Assembly (NCBI GenBank): GCA_036513415.1
Contig: DATBZA010000017.1
Location: 1-64,000 of the forward strand
Reading direction: 5' to 3'
DNA length: 64,000 bases
DNA from: 40CM-4-68-19 sp036513415
GTDB taxonomy: Bacteria > Myxococcota > Myxococcia > Myxococcales > 40CM-4-68-19
The notes under the pieces are model-generated. The model was given only the letters and a program-made list of their open reading frames with translations, searched no databases and was not told where the DNA came from. Below, one piece after another: positions 8,757-18,477 of this stretch. Position 1 is the first letter of the stretch. Every line of letters starts with the position of its first letter. A program made the position numbers and the translations under genes.

Positions 8757-9209
8757 TCATCCGCTCCGGCCGGCAGTCTCGGCGAGCTGGGCGCGGCCCG
8801 CGTCCGGGGAGAGCTTCCACACCATCTGCCCGTTCGCGTCGAAGTCGAGGTCGAACAGGCCGCGGCCGGTGAGCTGGCGCATCCGGGCCGTGGCCTCGTC
8901 ACGCGTGAGCCCGCTGGCCTTCACCACCTGCTCGACCTGCACCTGGCCGCCGTTCTTCTTCGCCAGAGCGAGCGCCATCTCGGAGAAGTGAAGCTCGTCG
9001 TGCTCGTGCTCCATCCGGGCGCGCTTCCGCCCCGCGGCGACCAGGCCCAGCCCGACCGCGGCCACCACGCCGCCGACCACCAGGCCGGAGAGATCCACGA
9101 AGCCCTGTCCCTTGTCGACGAAGAAGGCCCTCAGCATGAGCAGCGCGAACGCGCTGCCGAGGATGGCGACGAACGCTCCGCCGATGGTGAGGATTCCGCT
9201 GGTGCGCAT
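8757..9209 (-). CDS. small membrane protein with C-terminal winged-helix-like region
   Basis: This is a 150-residue protein without a firm family. Two hydrophobic segments lie near residues 7-26 and 43-60. They are followed by a charged linker and a soluble part whose pattern (VVKASGLTRDEATARMRQLT) looks like a helix-turn-helix or winged helix. It begins 9 bases after the lemA-type gene stop on the same strand, so the two are probably an operon and may act together at the membrane. Confidence 0.65.
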   Translation of the reverse strand: MRTSGILTIGGAFVAILGSAFALLMLRAFFVDKGQGFVDLSGLVVGGVVAAVGLGLVAAGRKRARMEHEHDELHFSEMALALAKKNGGQVQVEQVVKASGLTRDEATARMRQLTGRGLFDLDFDANGQMVWKLSPDAGRAQLAETAGRSG

Positions 9210-9218
9210 CTCGACCCT

Positions 9219-9776
9219 CTACTGGAACGACACCTTGGGAACCGCTTTCGCCCCGCCCTCCGCCTTGAAGTATTCCTTGGGCTGGAAGCCGCCAATCTTC
9301 GCCCACCACGCGCCCGGGATGCGCTTGATGTCCGTGTTGTACTGCTGCACTGCCTCGTTGTAGCGCTTGCGCTCCACCGCCAGCCTGTTCTCGGTGCCCG
9401 CCAGCTCGTCCATCAGACGCTGGAAGGTCGAGTCGGCCTTGAGCTGCGGGTAGTTCTCGGTCAGGGAGATCAGCTTGCCAATGGCGCTCTCGAGCTGGTT
9501 GGCGCTCTGGATCTTGTCGGCCCGCGACGAGGCGCCCAGCATGGCCGTGCGCGCGTTGGCGATGTCGTCGAACACGCCCTTCTCGTGGCGCGCGTAGCCC
9601 TTCACCGTCTCGACCAGGTTGGGGATCAGATCGGCGCGGCGCTGCAGCTGGTTCTCCACCTGGCTCCACGCGGCCTCGACCTGCTGCTCCTCGGAGACGA
9701 TGCGGTTGTACCCGCACGGGCCGCAGCCGGCGGCCAGCGCGACGATGAGGATCGGGGCGTACTTACGCAAGCGCAT
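9219..9776 (-). CDS. LemA family protein
   Basis: This 185-residue LemA protein is of unsettled function; the family is conserved in bacteria and anchored in the envelope by an N-terminal segment. The ATG at 9776 was chosen because GAGAGGGAG lies just upstream. The N-terminus MRLRKYAPILIVALAAGC looks like a lipoprotein signal (Cys18). The family core is clear: YNRIVSEEQQVEAAWSQVEN, RADLIPNLVETVKGYA and the NRLAVERKRYNEAVQQYN block. It heads a pair with the small membrane protein downstream. Confidence 0.9.
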   Translation of the reverse strand: MRLRKYAPILIVALAAGCGPCGYNRIVSEEQQVEAAWSQVENQLQRRADLIPNLVETVKGYARHEKGVFDDIANARTAMLGASSRADKIQSANQLESAIGKLISLTENYPQLKADSTFQRLMDELAGTENRLAVERKRYNEAVQQYNTDIKRIPGAWWAKIGGFQPKEYFKAEGGAKAVPKVSFQ

Positions 9777-9824
9777 TGTGGATCTCCCTCTCGACGAGTT
9801 TAACACGCGGCCCGGTGTGCGCCT

Positions 9825-10559
9825 TCAAACCGAAACGTGTGCCTGGAGGTAGTCGCGCACCAGCTGACGGGCCGCCACTACCGCGTCGCGAACCGATAGA
9901 CCGCGCGCAAGGCCCGCGGCAATGCCGCTCGCCAGGCGGCATCCGGTTCCGCGGGCCACCGCCGCAATGCGCGGCGCCGAAAAGCGCTCCTCTCCGTCCC
10001 GTTGGAAGAGGAAATCCGTCGGGTGCCCGGGGAGATGCCCACCTTTGAGCAGCACGGCGCCGGCCCCCTCACCGAGCAGCGCTGCAGCCAGCAGGGGGTC
10101 TTCGAGCTTCGCGCCGAGAAGGGCCTCCGCCTCCGCGGCATTGGGGGTGAGGACTGCGCCCTGGGCGAGCCGGAGGTACACATCCCTGGCGTCGGAGGAA
10201 GATCCCTCGAACAGCCTCGCCCCGCTCGACGCGGCAAGGACGGGATCAACCACCAGCGGCAATCGGGGACGGGCTTGGAGCAGCGCTGCGATCTCCATGG
10301 CGACGGCGCGGTTGCCCACCATGCCGATCTTGATCGCGCGCACGTCCTCTTCCTCGAGCAGCGCCTCCATCGACTCGGCCACCAGGGCCGGCTTGACAGC
10401 CTCGAACCCCCGCGCCGCGCGAGTGGTCTGGACCGTGAGGGCGGTAGCGACGCAGAGCGGCCTGGCCCCCATCGCCCGCACGGCCTCGGCGTCCGCCAGC
10501 AGCCCCGCGCCTCCGCTCGGATCGAGACCCGCCAGCACCAGCACGCACGGGGAGCTCAT
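9825..10559 (-). CDS. thiD: hydroxymethylpyrimidine/phosphomethylpyrimidine kinase
   Basis: This 244-residue enzyme phosphorylates HMP and HMP-P to the pyrophosphate used in thiamine synthesis. The substrate motif LAGLDPSGGAGLLADAEA is at the N-terminus. VVDPVLAASSGARL, LTPNAAEAEALLG and the anion-hole motif ARGTGCRLASGIAAG follow in family order. In the last motif an Arg follows the conserved Cys where Thr or Ser is usual. The ATG overlaps the stop of the amidotransferase gene as ATGA. It is the last gene of a three-gene operon with thiE. Confidence 0.92.
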   Translation of the reverse strand: MSSPCVLVLAGLDPSGGAGLLADAEAVRAMGARPLCVATALTVQTTRAARGFEAVKPALVAESMEALLEEEDVRAIKIGMVGNRAVAMEIAALLQARPRLPLVVDPVLAASSGARLFEGSSSDARDVYLRLAQGAVLTPNAAEAEALLGAKLEDPLLAAALLGEGAGAVLLKGGHLPGHPTDFLFQRDGEERFSAPRIAAVARGTGCRLASGIAAGLARGLSVRDAVVAARQLVRDYLQAHVSV

Positions 10560-11275
10560 CGCCGCGCTCGGTCCACCAGGGCCTGGTAGAGGGCGTGATG
10601 CTCGGGACCCGAGAGCAGCTCGGGATGCCACTGGACGCCCAGCGCAAATGTCCCCGGCAGCTCGATGGCCTCCACGACCTGGTCGGGAGCGACCGCGCAG
10701 ACCCGCGCCCGCCCCGCGTCCTTGACGGCCTGATGATGCGTCGAGTTCACCTGGATCTCGACCGCGCCGACAATGGCGGCGAGATCCGACCCGGGAAGCA
10801 CCTTGGCGGCGTGGCCCGGCTTGCGCGGGTCGCTCTTTTGCTCGTGGTCGAACGCGCCCGGCACCTCGTGGCCGATGTCCTGGTAGAGAGTGCCGCCCAG
10901 CTCGACCGCCAGAAGCTGCATGCCGCCGCAGACCCCGAGCACCGGTACGCCGGCGGCCAAGGCTGCCCGAAGGACGCGCTGCTCGTACGCGGTGCGTCCG
11001 GGCTTGAGCGGACCCAAGCGGCTGCCAGCCTTCGCTCCGTAGAGCTCGGGCGGGACGTCGAATGCGCCGCCGGTGATGACCAGACCGTCGCAGAGCTCGA
11101 TCGCCTCCTCGGACGCCGCGTCGTCCTCGCTGTAGGGAAGCACGATGGGGAAGCCGCCGGCAGCGAGCACCGCGTCGGAATAGGCCTGCTTCAGCTCGTA
11201 CTGCGGCAACGAGGGCCGGCCGGGGCGCGCGCTGGTGGTCCCGAAGTCGGGGGTGATGCCGATCACCGGCCTCAT
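10556..11275 (-). CDS. class I glutamine amidotransferase (gamma-glutamyl-GABA hydrolase family)
   Basis: This 239-residue protein belongs to the peptidase C26/PuuD-like group that hydrolyses gamma-glutamyl bonds. The nucleophile elbow is GVCGGMQLLAVELGG with the catalytic Cys. The partner His-Glu is in VQWHPELL, and the opening RPVIGITPDFG is typical. It overlaps both neighbours by four bases (ATGA with thiE upstream and thiD downstream), so it is tightly coupled to thiamine genes. No such enzyme is a standard part of the thiamine pathway, so its role here is unknown. Other C26 substrates (folate or spermidine conjugates) are equally possible. Confidence 0.87.
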   Translation of the reverse strand: MRPVIGITPDFGTTSARPGRPSLPQYELKQAYSDAVLAAGGFPIVLPYSEDDAASEEAIELCDGLVITGGAFDVPPELYGAKAGSRLGPLKPGRTAYEQRVLRAALAAGVPVLGVCGGMQLLAVELGGTLYQDIGHEVPGAFDHEQKSDPRKPGHAAKVLPGSDLAAIVGAVEIQVNSTHHQAVKDAGRARVCAVAPDQVVEAIELPGTFALGVQWHPELLSGPEHHALYQALVDRARR

Positions 11276-11889
11276 CGCGCAAACGCCTTCGCCATCTCTC
11301 GCGTCGCCGCCTCAGGATCCGGTGCGCCGCAGAGCTGGGCGATGGCCCCCACGCATCGCGCGCCTGCGCCCGCCACCTCGGGCACTCTCTCGATGGTGAT
11401 GCCGCCAATCGCGACCAGGGGGATCCGGGAGCGCCGTACCGCTCGCCGGAGGCCCTCGATCCCGTGAGGTGGCGGGAGCGGCCGTCCTGGCTTCGAGGAA
11501 GTGGCGAAGATGGGACCGAAGCCGATGTAGTCCGCCCCCTGCGCCGCGTCGATCTCCGCGTCGGAATGGGTGCTGACGCCGATCAACGCGTGAGGCCCCA
11601 GGATGGCCCGCGCGGCCGGCCAGGGCAGATCCTCTTGCCCGAGGTGGACCCCGTCCGCCTCGGCGAGGCGGGCGACGTCGGGGCGGTCATTGACCAGCAG
11701 CAGCGCCCGCCCGGCGCAGAGCTTGCGCGCCTCGCGCGCCAACCTTAGAAGCTCCCCCGCTCCCGCCTCCTTGAGCCGGAGCTGCACCATGGCGGCCCCG
11801 CCCCGGACGAAAGCGCCCACCAGGTCGAGCGGTGGCCGGGTAGCCGAGCCATCCACGATGGCGTACACCCCCGAAGGCAGGGAAGGCAC
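11272..11889 (-). CDS. thiE: thiamine phosphate synthase
   Basis: This 205-residue TIM-barrel enzyme joins HMP pyrophosphate and thiazole phosphate into thiamine monophosphate. Family blocks visible are GGAAMVQLRLKEAGAGELL, LLVNDRPDVARLAEADGVHLGQ, IGVSTHSDAEI, ADYIGFGPIFATSSKPG and VAIGGITIERV. The start is GTG 11889. It is the first gene of the thiE-amidotransferase-thiD operon. Only 59 bases separate it from the divergent gene at 11949 and no THI-box (TPP riboswitch) sequence is recognisable there. Confidence 0.94.
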   Translation of the reverse strand: MPSLPSGVYAIVDGSATRPPLDLVGAFVRGGAAMVQLRLKEAGAGELLRLAREARKLCAGRALLLVNDRPDVARLAEADGVHLGQEDLPWPAARAILGPHALIGVSTHSDAEIDAAQGADYIGFGPIFATSSKPGRPLPPPHGIEGLRRAVRRSRIPLVAIGGITIERVPEVAGAGARCVGAIAQLCGAPDPEAATREMAKAFAR

Positions 11890-11948
11890 GGGCTGACAAT
11901 AACCCAGGGGTGTGCTAGAAGCCGCGCCCCCACCGAAGGAGCTGCGCA

Positions 11949-12140
11949 GTGGCCGAGAAGAAGGATGAGATCCCCCTCAAGTACCTCGATCGCCGGGTCG
12001 TCGAACGCTACATGAAGAAGGGAATCCTGGACGAGAAGGAGTACCAGAGGCACCTCAAGTCGCTCGAGGACCTGTCCGAGAAGGCCGGCTCGGTGGAAAC
12101 GGAGTTCACCTCCATCGGTGAGCTGGGCCCCACCCGCTGA
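11949..12140 (+). CDS. small conserved-looking protein of unknown function
   Basis: This is a 63-residue acidic and basic helical protein with no recognised domain. The GTG start is supported by AAGGAG 8 bases upstream. It reads LKYLDRRVVERYMKKGILDE and then a second short helix. The stop (TGA) is followed at once by the GTG of the protease gene, so the two are co-translated. It may be a regulator or accessory factor of the protease, which is inference from position only. Confidence 0.65.
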   Translation: MAEKKDEIPLKYLDRRVVERYMKKGILDEKEYQRHLKSLEDLSEKAGSVETEFTSIGELGPTR

Positions 12141-13454
12141 GTGGTTCCGCTCCTCCTCCTCGCCACCCTGACCACCGGGCCGAGCGTGGCCCGCCGCACG
12201 CCGCTCGTGCTGGCGGTGGAGCGGGCCCGGGCGGCGGTGGTGAACATCAACGCGCAGGAAGTGGTGCGCGCCCCTGCCGCGGACGACCCCTGGAGCCTCT
12301 TCTTTCGCGGCGGTCGCGGCCGGGACCAGGTGCGCACCTCGCTCGGTTCGGGCTTCGTCTTCGACGAGCGCGGATTCGTGCTGACGAACTACCACGTGGT
12401 GGCGCGGGGCAGCCGCATCCAGGTCGGCTTCGAGGACGGCTCCGACTACACCGCCCGGGTGGTGGGAACCGACCCCGGAGGCGATCTGGCCGTCCTGAAG
12501 ATCCAGGGCGAGAAGAAGTTCCCGGCCGCACCGTTGGGAAGCTCGGCGGATCTGCTGCTGGGCGAGCCGACCATCGCCATCGGCAACCCCTTCGGGCTGA
12601 ACCAGAGCGTGAGCATGGGCGTGGTCTCGGCGCTGCACCGGCCCGTCCACGCCGAGGGCCGCAGCTATTACGACTTCATCCAGACCGACGCGTCGATCAA
12701 CCCCGGGAACTCCGGCGGGCCGCTCCTCAATGCCGACGGGAACGTGATCGGGGTCTGCTCGGCGGTGCTGGCCACCGGACAGGGCATCGGTTTCGCCATC
12801 CCCATCGACCGCGCGCTGCGCGTCGCCCGCGAGCTGCAGAAGAGCGGCGCGCTGGCCGATTCGTGGTGGGGATTCGATGCGGAGTCCCTGGACAAGGAGG
12901 CGGCCGCGGCGCTCGGGGCCAAAGTGGGCGCGCTGGTCACCTCGGTCGAGGACGGCTCGCCTGCCTCGGCGGCGGGATTGCGTCGGGGGGACGCGATCGT
13001 GCGCCTCGAAGGATCCCCGGTGCGCGACGCGGACGAGCTGCGGTTCCTCCTGCGGGACGTGCCCCTGGGCACCCGCGTCACGCTGGGCGTCGTGCGCGGG
13101 AAACACAAGCTGGACGCGCAGATCTCGGCCGTCCCGCTCACGGCGGAGCGCGCCCACGGTATCTTCGAGGCGCGCAGCGGGCTCACCGTGGCCGAGCTGT
13201 CCGTGCGCGAAGCGCGCGCGGCGGGGTACGACGTGCAGAAGCAGGTGCTAGCGGTGCGCGAGGTTTCCCGCAGCTCCGCCGCGTCGCGCGTCGGCCTCCG
13301 GCCGGGCGACCTGGTGCTGGCCGTGAACAGCGCCGAGGTGGATACGATGAAGGAATTCCAGAAGGCCATCGCCCAGGCGCGCAAGAGCGGCCAGGCGGTC
13401 CTGCTGGTCCAGCGCGGTTACCGGCTGCAGGAGTTCGCATTCGATCTGGGGTGA
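12141..13454 (+). CDS. HtrA/DegP-type serine protease with two PDZ domains
   Basis: This 437-residue periplasmic protease/chaperone acts in envelope protein quality control. The start is GTG 12141, directly after the stop of the 63-residue gene. A short hydrophobic N-terminus (MVPLLLLATLTTGPSVA) serves as a signal. The catalytic triad is His85 in LTNYHVV, Asp115 in GGDLAVLK and Ser191 in INPGNSGGPLL. Two PDZ domains follow at about residues 225-310 and 335-430, the first with SPASAAGLRRGDAIVRLEG. It is co-oriented with the DUF1844 gene three bases downstream. Confidence 0.93.
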   Translation: MVPLLLLATLTTGPSVARRTPLVLAVERARAAVVNINAQEVVRAPAADDPWSLFFRGGRGRDQVRTSLGSGFVFDERGFVLTNYHVVARGSRIQVGFEDGSDYTARVVGTDPGGDLAVLKIQGEKKFPAAPLGSSADLLLGEPTIAIGNPFGLNQSVSMGVVSALHRPVHAEGRSYYDFIQTDASINPGNSGGPLLNADGNVIGVCSAVLATGQGIGFAIPIDRALRVARELQKSGALADSWWGFDAESLDKEAAAALGAKVGALVTSVEDGSPASAAGLRRGDAIVRLEGSPVRDADELRFLLRDVPLGTRVTLGVVRGKHKLDAQISAVPLTAERAHGIFEARSGLTVAELSVREARAAGYDVQKQVLAVREVSRSSAASRVGLRPGDLVLAVNSAEVDTMKEFQKAIAQARKSGQAVLLVQRGYRLQEFAFDLG

Positions 13455-13457
13455 GCC

Positions 13458-13760
13458 ATGGCGTCCTCCGACCAGAAGAAGGGTCCGACCCTCGACTTCA
13501 ACGCGCTCGTGCTCTCCCTCGGTTCGAGCGCCATCGTGCATCTCGGGGAGGCGCCGGACCCGACCACCGAGCAGAAGCGCGAGCAGCCGGAATTCGGGAT
13601 GGCGCAGCAGAGCATCGATCTGCTGGCGATGCTGCAGGAGAAGACGCGCGGGAACCTGACCGCCGAGGAGGCCCGGTTCCTGGACAACATGCTCTTCGAC
13701 CTGCGGATGCTGTTCGTGCAGGTATCGAAGCGTCAGAGCGGGCCCGAGAAGGGGCCGTGA
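13458..13760 (+). CDS. DUF1844 family protein
   Basis: This is a 100-residue cytoplasmic protein. The family pattern is clear: LDFNALVLSLGSSAIVHLGE, then QQSIDLLAMLQEKTRGNLT and a closing LDNMLFDLRMLFVQV helix. The function of DUF1844 is not known. The start ATG lies three bases after the protease stop, so it is the last gene of a three-gene plus-strand operon. It is convergent with the TPR gene and only four bases separate them. Confidence 0.85.
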   Translation: MASSDQKKGPTLDFNALVLSLGSSAIVHLGEAPDPTTEQKREQPEFGMAQQSIDLLAMLQEKTRGNLTAEEARFLDNMLFDLRMLFVQVSKRQSGPEKGP

Positions 13761-13764
13761 TCGC

Positions 13765-14580
13765 TCAAATCTCCGCCGAAAGACCGTAGCGCCTTGCGCC
13801 GTTCGCGCCGGAGATGGTCCAGCCCACGTTCGCTCCCGCGAAGCGATGCGGGCCGAGGCCGCAATCGGGAGCGAGCAGGAACGAGAGCATGCGGCGCGCC
13901 CGCAACGGTTCCGTTCCGAGCGACTCGCTGAGAAACACGATTCCCGCCGCGGTGAATTCGTCGAGCGGCACGCGGCGGCCGTGCTCGTCTTCGGTGCTGC
14001 CGCCGTAGGTGAGGTCGCTGCGGCCCAGCGAGGCGTCCATGGAGTCGAACACGAAGTCGAGGCGGGCGACGACGCCCTGGCGCAGCTCCACCCGCAGCTC
14101 TGCGAACGGCGCGCGAAACGTCAATGGATCCGATATGTTCCGCGCCAGCGCGGACCCGACCAGCGGGCTTGTGTTCAGGCGCGCGGGAGAGGCCCCGAGC
14201 AGGCGCCGGGAAGCGGCGCGCTGCGCCGACTGCTCCAGCGAGGACAGCCGCGCGGAGAGCGCCGGCTGAGGGCCGATCCGGGAGAGAAGATCGCGGAGCT
14301 CCCGAGCGGCACCCTCGTCGTCGCCGAGCGCTTCGAGCGCCGCCGCCCGCTGTGCCCTTGCTCCGATGTGTGCCGAATCAAGCGCGAGCGCTTCCGCCTG
14401 AGCCAATGCGGCGAGCCCGACGTCGCCGGTCTCGAGCAACGCGATCCCGCGTTCGTGCGGAATCTCCGGATCGCGCGGAGACAACTCTTGGGCGCGCCGG
14501 TAGAGCCGCACAGCGCTCTCCGTCTCGCCAGACTTGAGTGCAGCACGCGCTTGCTGGAGCACTGCGGCCAGTTCGTCCAC
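13765..14580 (-). CDS. TPR protein of unknown function
   Basis: This 271-residue protein has two to three TPR units in the first 120 residues (for example AVRLYRRAQELSPRDPEIPH). A beta-rich C-terminal half follows with no recognised family (for example ELRVELRQGVVARLDFVFDS). The start is GTG 14580. There is no signal peptide. It is alone on this strand. Its upstream region is the 538-base gene-free stretch described separately. Confidence 0.7.
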   Translation of the reverse strand: MDELAAVLQQARAALKSGETESAVRLYRRAQELSPRDPEIPHERGIALLETGDVGLAALAQAEALALDSAHIGARAQRAAALEALGDDEGAARELRDLLSRIGPQPALSARLSSLEQSAQRAASRRLLGASPARLNTSPLVGSALARNISDPLTFRAPFAELRVELRQGVVARLDFVFDSMDASLGRSDLTYGGSTEDEHGRRVPLDEFTAAGIVFLSESLGTEPLRARRMLSFLLAPDCGLGPHRFAGANVGWTISGANGARRYGLSAEI

Positions 14581-14713
14581 GCGGGGGGAATATCATGCAG
14601 GGCAGGAGCACCGAGGAAGTGACGATGATCTCTCGCGTCTTGACTCCGAGGCCTCTGCCGACCCGATCCGTTTTTGGGGCTTTCCGGGGGCGAGGGCAAG
14701 CCGATGTGCTGGG

Positions 14714-14734
14714 CAACTTGTCCGGGACAAGTTG
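14714..14734. promoter_or_regulatory. perfect palindrome, possible operator
   Basis: CAACTTGTCC-G-GGACAAGTTG is a perfect 10-base inverted repeat around one base. This is the form of a dimeric repressor site. It lies 134 bases upstream of the TPR gene start on the minus strand and 385 bases before higB. Which regulator binds is not known; a small cruciform or terminator stem is the alternative. Confidence 0.4.
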
Positions 14735-15084
14735 AACAACCGCAGCGAGCCACGTGCGGCCGGCACGACGAGCAGGCTGTCAACACGGACATTGGTTTGG
14801 GCAGACCTTCCAGCGGGCCCGCGCACGGCACCCGGAACGCCCGGGTTTCATTCCGGAGTCCCATTTTGAACTCGTTCTGGACGGGCCGCACTGCGTCATG
14901 CGGCTCACCAGGTCTGAAATCGCGCGAGCCCCTGGCCCGACGTTGGCCGGGGAGGGACGCCACGCCGCAGGCGCCTGCATCGGAGCGATCCCGCCCGGCG
15001 GGAAGGAGGCTGGTTTCGCCCACGGGCGAGCAATATCTCGGGGTTGCACCATGGGAGTGTGTTTCCCGGCCTGTCTTGCACACT

Positions 15085-15101
15085 TGCACGGCAGTCGTGC
15101 A
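15085..15101. promoter_or_regulatory. inverted repeat before higB, possible HigA operator
   Basis: TGCACG-GCAGT-CGTGCA is a perfect 6-base inverted repeat ending 17 bases before the higB GTG. HigA antitoxins repress their own operon by binding palindromes over the promoter, and this is the only candidate immediately upstream. Confidence 0.4.
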
Positions 15102-15118
15102 GCTATTAACCTGCCTTG

Positions 15119-15409
15119 GTGATCGCGAGCTTTGGAGACAAGGCAACTCGCGACCTTTTTGACGGTACCGACTCGAAGGACGCTAGATCGATCCCCAAGC
15201 AGCTGTGGAGGGTAGCCCACAGAAAACTAGACATGCTGGATGCGGCACGGGACTTGATGGATCTGAAGGCTCCTCCGTCCAACCACCTGGAGAAGCTGAA
15301 GGGTCAGCTCGCAGGGTTCTGGAGCGTCAGAGTGAACGAGCAGTACCGAGTGATCTTCAGGTTCGCGAACGGCAACGCGGATGAAGTGCGGATCGTGGAT
15401 TACCACTAA
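15119..15409 (+). CDS. higB: type II toxin, HigB/RelE-like mRNA interferase
   Basis: This 96-residue protein is predicted to cut mRNA on the ribosome when its antitoxin is lost. GTG 15119 was chosen because VIASFGDKATRDLF then aligns with the usual HigB start; a TTG one codon earlier is possible. The core LKGQLAGFWSVRVNEQYRVIFRF and the ending VRIVDYH are diagnostic of the plasmid-maintenance killer (HigB) family. It lies 12 bases before higA in the toxin-first order that is typical of higBA loci. Confidence 0.9.
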   Translation: MIASFGDKATRDLFDGTDSKDARSIPKQLWRVAHRKLDMLDAARDLMDLKAPPSNHLEKLKGQLAGFWSVRVNEQYRVIFRFANGNADEVRIVDYH

Positions 15410-15421
15410 GGGAGACTCGTC

Positions 15422-15691
15422 ATGCTGCCCAAGAACCGGCCACCGACGCACCCGGGCGAGATCCTGCTTGAAGAGTTCCTCAGGCCACGCGACATGACAC
15501 AGGTCGCGCTCTCCGAGAAGCTAGAGATCCCGATCCAGCGGGTAAACTCGATCATCAACGGCAAGCGCGGCGTCACTCCCGAGACGGCTGTTCTTCTCTC
15601 TCGTTTTTTCGAGACCACGGCTGAGTTCTGGATGAACCTTCAAACGAAGTACGACCTGTGGTTCGCCGAGCGCGATCTGAGCAACAGGTAA
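15422..15691 (+). CDS. higA: HigA family antitoxin
   Basis: This 89-residue DNA-binding antitoxin neutralises HigB and represses the operon. The family opening PPTHPGEILLEEFLRPRDMTQ leads into an XRE-type helix-turn-helix (ALSEKLEIPIQRVNSIINGK). The characteristic ending TTAEFWMNLQTKYDLWFAE follows. The ATG is preceded by GGGAGACTCGTC, giving a GGGAG ribosome-binding site. The pair stands alone between the gene-free stretch and clpB, as mobile TA modules often do. Confidence 0.92.
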   Translation: MLPKNRPPTHPGEILLEEFLRPRDMTQVALSEKLEIPIQRVNSIINGKRGVTPETAVLLSRFFETTAEFWMNLQTKYDLWFAERDLSNR

Positions 15692-15823
15692 ATCGCCTGC
15701 CCGCCCACCTGGTCTGCGGCAGCCCCCGGGAACTTTGAAGGGCTCGTTTCGGGCTGGCAGACTCAAAAATCACTCCTCGGAACGGCCCTTGCCAGCTTGT
15801 CTTCCTGCGTTACTTTGGCGGCC

Positions 15824-18441
<2,618 letters not shown>

Positions 18442-18442
<1 letters not shown>

Positions 18443-18476
18443 CCGAAGGCGGCTCGAGGGCTACGCTTGAGCGCCA
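18442..18476. repeat. multi-hairpin repeat, copy 1 (clpB / TRAP junction)
   Basis: Right after the clpB stop the sequence forms AGCCG-AAGG-CGGCT, then CGCT-TG-AGCG in a block reading GGCTACGCTTGAGCGCCAG. The same block occurs, with changes, at 36753-36838. The junction is convergent with the TRAP permease gene, so the hairpins probably stop transcription from both sides. A further GAAGGCGGCTCG fragment continues into the last codons of the permease. Confidence 0.55.
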
Positions 18477-18477
18477 G

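Larger units (their letters stand above)
14581..15118. other. 538-base stretch without a convincing gene
   Basis: Open frames here have no consistent codon pattern, no family resemblance and no good ribosome-binding sites. The stretch holds a perfect 21-base palindrome (14714-14734) and, at its right end, a smaller inverted repeat just before higB. It may hold promoters for the TPR gene on the left and higBA on the right, or an eroded element. Confidence 0.5.

Noticed and set aside
11890..11948. TPP riboswitch before thiE
   Set aside because: The gap is only 59 bases and no CTGAGA-type THI box is visible on the minus strand.
14674..15162. 162-codon open frame in the gene-free stretch
   Set aside because: It has no domain pattern and no ribosome-binding site, and it runs into higB in another frame.
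15692..15823. CIRCE or sigma-32 promoter before clpB
   Set aside because: I found no CIRCE inverted repeat and no CTTGAA-N14-CCCCAT pair.
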